Positions 59,247-64,000 of a DNA stretch of 64,000 nt are shown here, piece by piece. Position 1 is the stretch's first letter. The number at the start of each line of letters is the position of its first letter. The DNA lies in NCBI GenBank assembly GCA_019420505.1, contig JAHZHC010000016.1, forward strand, positions 1 to 64,000. Direction: 5' to 3'. This stretch comes from Ruminococcus sp. (GTDB lineage Bacteria > Bacillota > Clostridia > Oscillospirales > Ruminococcaceae). A program made the translations under genes and the position numbers. The notes under the pieces were generated by a model that made no database searches, was not told the DNA's origin, and was given only the letters and a program-made list of their open reading frames with translations.

Positions 59247-60704
59247 TTAAAGTTTCGGCATTTTAAATCCACCACAGAAATTTTCATAAGCATAAGCTGT
59301 ATTTAAAAGCGTCTGTTCTGTGAATTTGTTGCCTATAAGCTGCAATCCGATAGGAAGTTTATTGCTGTCAGTTCCACAAGGAATCGACACGGCAGGAAGA
59401 CCTGCTATATTTACAGTTACCGTACAAATGTCCGTAGCATACATTTTTAACGGATCATCTATATTTTCACCTATTTTAAAAGCTGTTGTAGGGACAGTAG
59501 GTGCTGCAATTATATCTATATCTTTAAATGCACTGTTAAATTCTTCGGAAATTCTTTTTTGTAAAAGCTTAGCTTTACCGTAATATGCATCATAGAAACC
59601 TGAACTTAAAACAAAAGTGCCAAGCATTATACGTCTTTTAACTTCATCACCAAAACCTTCAGAACGAGTCTTTTCATACATATCAATAAGACTGTTATAG
59701 TTTTCAGCACGGTAACCGTATCTTACGCCATCAAAGCGGGCAAGATTTGATGATGCCTCAGCTGATGATATAATGTAATATGCTGAAAGTGCATAATCGG
59801 TTGAAGGTAATGAGATTTCTTTTACAACAGCTCCCTGCTTCTCCAATTCTTTAACTGCATTAAGTACAGAACCCTTTACTTCGTCATCAATACCCTCTCC
59901 AAAATACTCATTTGGAATACCTATTTTAAGTCCTTTTACATCTGACTTAAGATTTGCAGACAAATCTGTATAGTCCCTATATGCTGATGTAGCGTCCATT
60001 CTGTCATGTCCGTTAATTACAGACTGAACCATAGCAACATCTTTTACACATTTTCCTATAGGTCCGATTTGATCAAGTGATGACGCAAAAGCTACAAGTC
60101 CAAAACGGGATACTGCACCATATGTAGGCTTTAACCCTACCACTCCGCAATAGGAAGCCGGCTGTCTGATGGATCCTCCTGTATCAGATCCCAATGAAAC
60201 AACAGCTTCGCAGGCAGCTACAGCAGCGGCAGAACCTCCGGAAGAACCTCCCGGAATTCTGTCAAGTGCATGAGGATTACATGTAGGCTTAAAATATGAC
60301 GTTTCTGTTGAAGAACCCATAGCAAACTCATCCATATTAAGCTTACCTGTTATTACAGCACCCGCATCATTTAATTTATTAATTACTGTTGCATTAAACG
60401 GGGGTACATAATTATTAAGCATTTTAGATGAACAAGTTGTTTTCAATCCTTTAGTAGATATATTGTCTTTAATACCCATTGGTATTCCGGCTAAATCTGA
60501 CAATGATTCTTGATTTGCTCTTTTTTTATCAATTTCAGCAGCAGTTTCAAGTGCGTTTTCTTCATTTAATGTAACATAAGAATTCACCTTATTCTCTACT
60601 GATTTAATGCGGTCGAAAACCGATTTAGTTAATTCCACTGAACTTATTTCTTTATTTTTAAGCATGTCTGATAATTCATATGCATTTCTTTCAAAAAGCT
60701 CCAA
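59247..60704 (-). CDS. gatA: Asp/Glu-tRNA amidotransferase subunit A
   Basis: The amidase subunit releasing ammonia from glutamine. The 485 residues have the Ser-cisSer-Lys triad in GIPMGIKDNIS, GGSSGGSAAAVAA and LGSDTGGSIRQPAS. TTG start 7 nt after GAGGAGG. It lies 13 nt after gatC. Confidence 0.97.
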   Translation of the reverse strand: MELFERNAYELSDMLKNKEISSVELTKSVFDRIKSVENKVNSYVTLNEENALETAAEIDKKRANQESLSDLAGIPMGIKDNISTKGLKTTCSSKMLNNYVPPFNATVINKLNDAGAVITGKLNMDEFAMGSSTETSYFKPTCNPHALDRIPGGSSGGSAAAVAACEAVVSLGSDTGGSIRQPASYCGVVGLKPTYGAVSRFGLVAFASSLDQIGPIGKCVKDVAMVQSVINGHDRMDATSAYRDYTDLSANLKSDVKGLKIGIPNEYFGEGIDDEVKGSVLNAVKELEKQGAVVKEISLPSTDYALSAYYIISSAEASSNLARFDGVRYGYRAENYNSLIDMYEKTRSEGFGDEVKRRIMLGTFVLSSGFYDAYYGKAKLLQKRISEEFNSAFKDIDIIAAPTVPTTAFKIGENIDDPLKMYATDICTVTVNIAGLPAVSIPCGTDSNKLPIGLQLIGNKFTEQTLLNTAYAYENFCGGFKMPKL

Positions 60705-60717
60705 ATCTAGACCTCCT

Positions 60718-60987
60718 CTATTCTACAGTTTTAGGAACAACAAGACAGCCTGCTTTAACCTGCGGTGCATTTGCCATAAGTTCCTGTCTTGAATATTTAC
60801 CTGTTACTGCTTCGTCTTTTCTTAAAATCATTGAATTGCTTTCATCCAAAGCCATTTTCTCATCAATATCGGGCAGCTTTTCTACCATATTGACAATATT
60901 CTGCATTTGATTTTCAAATTCCTCAAGCTTATCATCTTCTATTTTGAGTCGGGATAGCTTTGCAATATGCTTAATATCAATATTCAT
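60718..60987 (-). CDS. gatC: Asp/Glu-tRNA amidotransferase subunit C
   Basis: An 89-residue linker subunit wrapping GatA and GatB, with IKHIAKLSRLKIEDDKLEE and the NIVNMVEKLPDID segment. AGGAGG is next to the ATG. It follows ligA by 10 nt. Confidence 0.94.
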   Translation of the reverse strand: MNIDIKHIAKLSRLKIEDDKLEEFENQMQNIVNMVEKLPDIDEKMALDESNSMILRKDEAVTGKYSRQELMANAPQVKAGCLVVPKTVE

Positions 60988-60997
60988 ATTTCTCCTC

Positions 60998-62977
60998 CTA
61001 TTTCGTCATATCTAAAAACTCTTGTTCAGAGATAATCTTTATTCCTAATTCTTGTGCTTTTGTTAACTTACTTCCTGCATCTTCTCCTGCAAGAACATAA
61101 TCTGTTTTCTTTGAAACCGAACCGCTTGCTTTGCCGCCGAATTTTTCAATAATTGATTTTGCATCGTTGCGTTTCAAAGTTGGAAGTGTACCAGTCAAGA
61201 CAAATGTTTTACCCTTAAAACGATTGTCCGTCTGAATTTTTTCATAATGGGTATTAACACCATATTCTTTTAAACGTTTAATAAGTTTTAACATATGAGG
61301 TTCAGAAAGCTCTTTAGCGACGCTTTGTGCCATTATGCTTCCGAAGCCTTCAATTTCAGCAATTTCATCATCTGTTGCTTTAATTATATCATCCAAATCA
61401 CCGAATTTATCACAAAGCAATTTCGCCGAAGCCTGTCCGATATTTCTTATTCCTAAACCGAAAATGAGCCTGTCAAGTGAGTTATTCTTTGATTTATTAA
61501 TAGCATTAATCAAATTATTAGCTGATTTTTCTTTAAAGTTTTCAAGCTCCATAAGCTGTTCAGCTTTAAGCTCATATAAATCTGCAACAGATTTTATTAG
61601 TTCATTATCAAGCAAAGTTTCAACTATTGCAGGACCTAAACCATCGATATCCATAGCACCTTTTGAGGCAAAATGAACTATACTTCTGAAAATCTGAGCC
61701 GGACAATCCACATTGGGGCATCTTATTGCTGCTTCATCGTCAGATTTCACAACTTCAGTGCCACACACCGGACACTTATCAGGAATAGTAAACACATCTT
61801 TTCCGTGCTTTTGCGCTACACACAAAACCTCCGGAATAATATCTCCTGCTTTTCTAACTGTAATAATATCTCCAATTGAAATATTCTTCTCTTCAATATA
61901 GTCCTGATTATGAAGTGTTGCTCTCGAAACGCTTGTACCAGCTAATAAGATCGGTTCAAATATTGCTACCGGTGTTATAGCTCCGGTTCTTCCTACGTTT
62001 AATTCAATATCAAGAAGTTTGGTTTGCTTTTCTTCCGGCGGAAACTTATATGCAACTGCCCATTTAGGAGTTTTAGCTGTAGAACCAAGAACATCCCGCT
62101 GTTCAAAGCTATCCACTTTAATAACTACGCCGTCAATATCAAAAGGTAACTCAAAACGCTTTTCACCAATAAAATCAATACATGTCTTTATATCATCAAA
62201 AGCTGATACTTTTTGATAATAAGGTACAGTTTTAAAGCCAAGGGATTTAATATACTCCAATGATTGTTTATGTGAAGTCAATATCTTACCTTCAATTTGC
62301 TGAATATTAAAACAAAAGATATCAAGTTTACGTTTAGCGGTAATTTTAGAATCCTTTTGTCTTAATGAGCCGGCAGCTGCATTTCTTGGATTTTTAAAAT
62401 GTTGTTCTCCGTTAGCCTCCTGTTCGTTTATAAGTTCAAGAAAAACATTACGGGGCATATACACCTCACCCCTCAATTCAAGTAAAGGAAGCTTTTCGGA
62501 TACACTCATTGGAATAGATTTAACCGTTTTTAAATTTTCGGTAACATTTTCACCTACAAATCCGTCTCCTCTGGTAGAACCAATCAAAAACTCACCGTTT
62601 TGATACTCTAAAGAAACAGACAATCCATCAATTTTAGGTTCAACAACAAATTCAGGATTATCAACGGTTTGTCTGACAGTATTGACAAACTGTTCAACTT
62701 GTTCAAAAGAAAACACATCCTGGATTGAACCCATCTGGACTTTATGTTTTACTTTTTCAAACAAAGAAACTGCTTTCCCACCTACACGTTGTGTAGGTGA
62801 ATCTTTTCTGATAAATTCAGGATATTCTTCTTCAAGCTTTTTTAATTCCTGCTGAAGCATATCATAATCATAGTCTGAAATTTCGTTTCTGTCTTCAACA
62901 TAATAAAGTCTGGCATGATAATTAAGCAATTCAACCAGTTCATTTATTCTTGCTTGTGCATTATTCTTTGATTCCAT
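60998..62977 (-). CDS. ligA: NAD-dependent DNA ligase
   Basis: Replicative ligase. The 659 residues are: the Ia domain with YYVEDRNEISDYDYD, the adenylation domain with the catalytic Lys115 in VEPKIDGLS, an OB domain, a four-Cys zinc finger (CPVC ... CPNVDC, about 400-425), helix-hairpin-helix repeats and a C-terminal BRCT domain (about 585-659). ATG 62977 is chosen over TTG 62992; the ribosome binding site is weak (AATGGTG). It leads the gatCAB operon. Confidence 0.97.
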   Translation of the reverse strand: MESKNNAQARINELVELLNYHARLYYVEDRNEISDYDYDMLQQELKKLEEEYPEFIRKDSPTQRVGGKAVSLFEKVKHKVQMGSIQDVFSFEQVEQFVNTVRQTVDNPEFVVEPKIDGLSVSLEYQNGEFLIGSTRGDGFVGENVTENLKTVKSIPMSVSEKLPLLELRGEVYMPRNVFLELINEQEANGEQHFKNPRNAAAGSLRQKDSKITAKRKLDIFCFNIQQIEGKILTSHKQSLEYIKSLGFKTVPYYQKVSAFDDIKTCIDFIGEKRFELPFDIDGVVIKVDSFEQRDVLGSTAKTPKWAVAYKFPPEEKQTKLLDIELNVGRTGAITPVAIFEPILLAGTSVSRATLHNQDYIEEKNISIGDIITVRKAGDIIPEVLCVAQKHGKDVFTIPDKCPVCGTEVVKSDDEAAIRCPNVDCPAQIFRSIVHFASKGAMDIDGLGPAIVETLLDNELIKSVADLYELKAEQLMELENFKEKSANNLINAINKSKNNSLDRLIFGLGIRNIGQASAKLLCDKFGDLDDIIKATDDEIAEIEGFGSIMAQSVAKELSEPHMLKLIKRLKEYGVNTHYEKIQTDNRFKGKTFVLTGTLPTLKRNDAKSIIEKFGGKASGSVSKKTDYVLAGEDAGSKLTKAQELGIKIISEQEFLDMTK

Positions 62978-63009
62978 AAAACACCATTCCAAATTCCAAT
63001 AATGTAGTT

Positions 63010-63038
63010 ATTATACCACATACGTATAAAAAATACAA
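63010..63038 (-). promoter_or_regulatory. Promoter of ligA-gatCAB
   Basis: On the minus strand, TTGTAT (63038-63033), 17 nt, TATAAT (63015-63010) with TGG before the -10. Confidence 0.8.
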
Positions 63039-63173
63039 GAGATTTAATCAAGTTTTAATTGATTCAAAGATGTTTGACCAATTTTTCATCAGACATTTAA
63101 AATTAAACTTCAACACACTTTATGGTAAAGCTTTATTTGATAAGATTATAAGAATCAACATGAATCTAAAATA

Positions 63174-63216
63174 AAAATGATGACCGACACTGTTTTGTGT
63201 CTGTCATCATTTTTTT
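63174..63216 (-). terminator. Terminator of hsp20
   Basis: Stem ATGATGACCGACAC / GTGTCTGTCATCAT, one mismatch, with T's beyond the stem on both strands. The hsp20 stop is 30 nt away. Confidence 0.9.
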
Positions 63217-63245
63217 ATTTCACAATAATACGTATATTATTCATT

Positions 63246-63665
63246 TTACTTTATTTCAATTCTTTTCGTTTCTGAATGTTCTTCTGACTTTTTCGGTAAA
63301 ATTAATTTTAGTATACCATTAGTATAAGAGGCATCAATTTCACTTTCATTGATATTTGAAATATCAAAGCTTCTGCAATATGAACCATAGCTTCTTTCCC
63401 TGCGGATATATTCTCCATTGCTGTTCTTCTGATTATTTTCAAACTTGTGTTCTGCACATAAAGTCAAAATACTTCCGCTTATATCAATTTTTATATCGTT
63501 TTTATCAAAGCCGGGCATTTCACACTCAAGTATATATTTACTGCCCTCGTCCTTAATATCAGTACGACAATTACCGATAGTTCCAAAGCCCTTAAAAAAC
63601 TCCTTTTCAAAATCACCAAACGGATTCCAAAAACTATTTCTCTCAAACGGTGTAATATTAAACAT
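63246..63665 (-). CDS. Hsp20-family small heat-shock protein
   Basis: An ATP-independent holdase chaperone. The 139 residues have a short aromatic N-terminus (FERNSFWNPFGDFEKEFF), the alpha-crystallin domain (about 34-125) with CEMPGFDKNDIKIDI, RRERSYGSYCRSFD and the signature SYTNGILKLILPKK, and a short tail with the IEIK sequence standing where an IxI motif is usual. AGGAGG precedes the ATG. No CIRCE operator is seen upstream. Confidence 0.94.
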   Translation of the reverse strand: MFNITPFERNSFWNPFGDFEKEFFKGFGTIGNCRTDIKDEGSKYILECEMPGFDKNDIKIDISGSILTLCAEHKFENNQKNSNGEYIRRERSYGSYCRSFDISNINESEIDASYTNGILKLILPKKSEEHSETKRIEIK

Positions 63666-63904
63666 AGAAAAACCTCCTTTTTAATATTATTGTATTTTTC
63701 TGATTTATTATTCGTTACATTCTTATTGAATACTTTCTTTATAACGCTGCCTTTTATCATGGAAATTCAAACATATTACAGAAAAATACACTTTGATTTT
63801 TTACGTTTTATGGAATAATTAAGGTGCATTAAAAGCGGGAAAGTATTAATAAAACACTGATGAACTTTATCCGTAATTTGTTTAATTTTTAATACAGACA
63901 TATC

Positions 63905-64000
63905 TTATATCTTTTTGAAAGATTTTTGTACACCCTGTATCATAATATCATCAGGTTTGACATTCCCCAACAGTAATGGTGAAGTCGGATCATGATATTT
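63905..64000 (-). CDS. Possible 3' end of a gene running off the window
   Basis: A minus-strand frame open from the window edge to a TAA at 63907-63905, 31 residues including YHDPTSPLLLGNVKPDDIM. It looks protein-like but is too short to identify, and an open frame this long can occur by chance. Confidence 0.35.
   Translation of the reverse strand, partial: KYHDPTSPLLLGNVKPDDIMIQGVQKSFKKI

Noticed and set aside
63666..63760. CIRCE operator before hsp20
   Set aside because: No TTAGCACTC-N9-GAGTGCTAA or close variant is present.
1..64000. CRISPR arrays, tRNA or rRNA genes, insertion sequences, prophage
   Set aside because: I saw no regularly spaced repeats, cloverleaf motifs, transposase genes or phage structural genes. 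The xer gene has no phage neighbours. A tRNA and Rfam scan would settle this.
63960..64000. Start of a plus-strand gene at the ATG near 63978
   Set aside because: No ribosome binding site precedes it, and the minus-strand frame across the same bases looks more protein-like.

Overview
This window looks like a chromosomal segment of an AT-rich, endospore-forming Firmicute of the class Clostridia, most likely in or near the Oscillospiraceae/Ruminococcaceae. That placement is an inference from gene content. Sporulation genes (yunB, spmA/spmB, yqfC/yqfD, ylbJ), AbrB, CdaA/CdaR, MurT/GatD, MutS2, the LL-DAP aminotransferase route to lysine and the transamidosome genes gatCAB all point to Gram-positive anaerobes. 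There are no tRNAs, rRNAs, IS elements, prophage genes or CRISPR arrays that I can see. Gene density is high and no gap exceeds 300 bases.

Layout. 1-4.9 kb: 3' end of tuf, tadA, and the branched-chain amino acid genes ilvB, ilvN, ilvC. 4.9-9.3 kb: era, a tiny yqzL-like gene, recO and mutS2. 9.3-18.9 kb (minus strand): a XerC/D-type recombinase preceded by a perfect palindrome, yunB, an AddB-like nuclease, a small secreted or membrane peptide, a split methionine synthase (metH plus separate reactivation domain), and a cysteine-rich clostridial protein of unknown function. 19-22.7 kb: rnhA, then iscS-iscU-mnmA for sulfur transfer. 22.7-28.9 kb: spmA/spmB, abrB, a glycan-export ABC transporter with a glycosyltransferase, and murT-gatD. 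29-32 kb: aldose epimerase, dtd, an ArsC-like protein and a WG-repeat lipoprotein. 32-38.7 kb (minus): carA, a single reading frame encoding carbamoyl-phosphate synthase large subunit fused to diaminopimelate epimerase (CarB-DapF), and dapL. 39-45.8 kb: DUF3343 plus a second cysteine desulfurase, a ComEA-like protein, cdaA-cdaR, an FAD protein and a Nudix hydrolase. 45.9-52.9 kb (minus): a polyamine operon (speD, speA-type decarboxylase, speE, speB, carboxynorspermidine dehydrogenase, two small genes, nspC). 53-56.6 kb: yqfC-yqfD-phoH-ybeY-dgkA. 56.7-64 kb: ylbJ, then ligA-gatC-gatA-gatB and hsp20.

The most unusual things are: (1) the CarB-DapF fusion, followed directly by dapL, which joins pyrimidine/arginine and lysine/peptidoglycan synthesis in one polypeptide; (2) three genes (era, mutS2, murT) in which a strong Shine-Dalgarno sequence lies about 30 nt from the start codon with a small hairpin in between, so that folding would restore normal spacing; (3) the 16-bp perfect palindrome just upstream of the xer gene; (4) both the SpeD/SpeE and the carboxyspermidine routes to spermidine in one operon, with an ACG triplet where the speA start codon should be; (5) a 69-nt hairpin that buries the ribosome binding site of an unknown 81-residue peptide. 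Several promoters share an extended -10 (TGnTATAAT).
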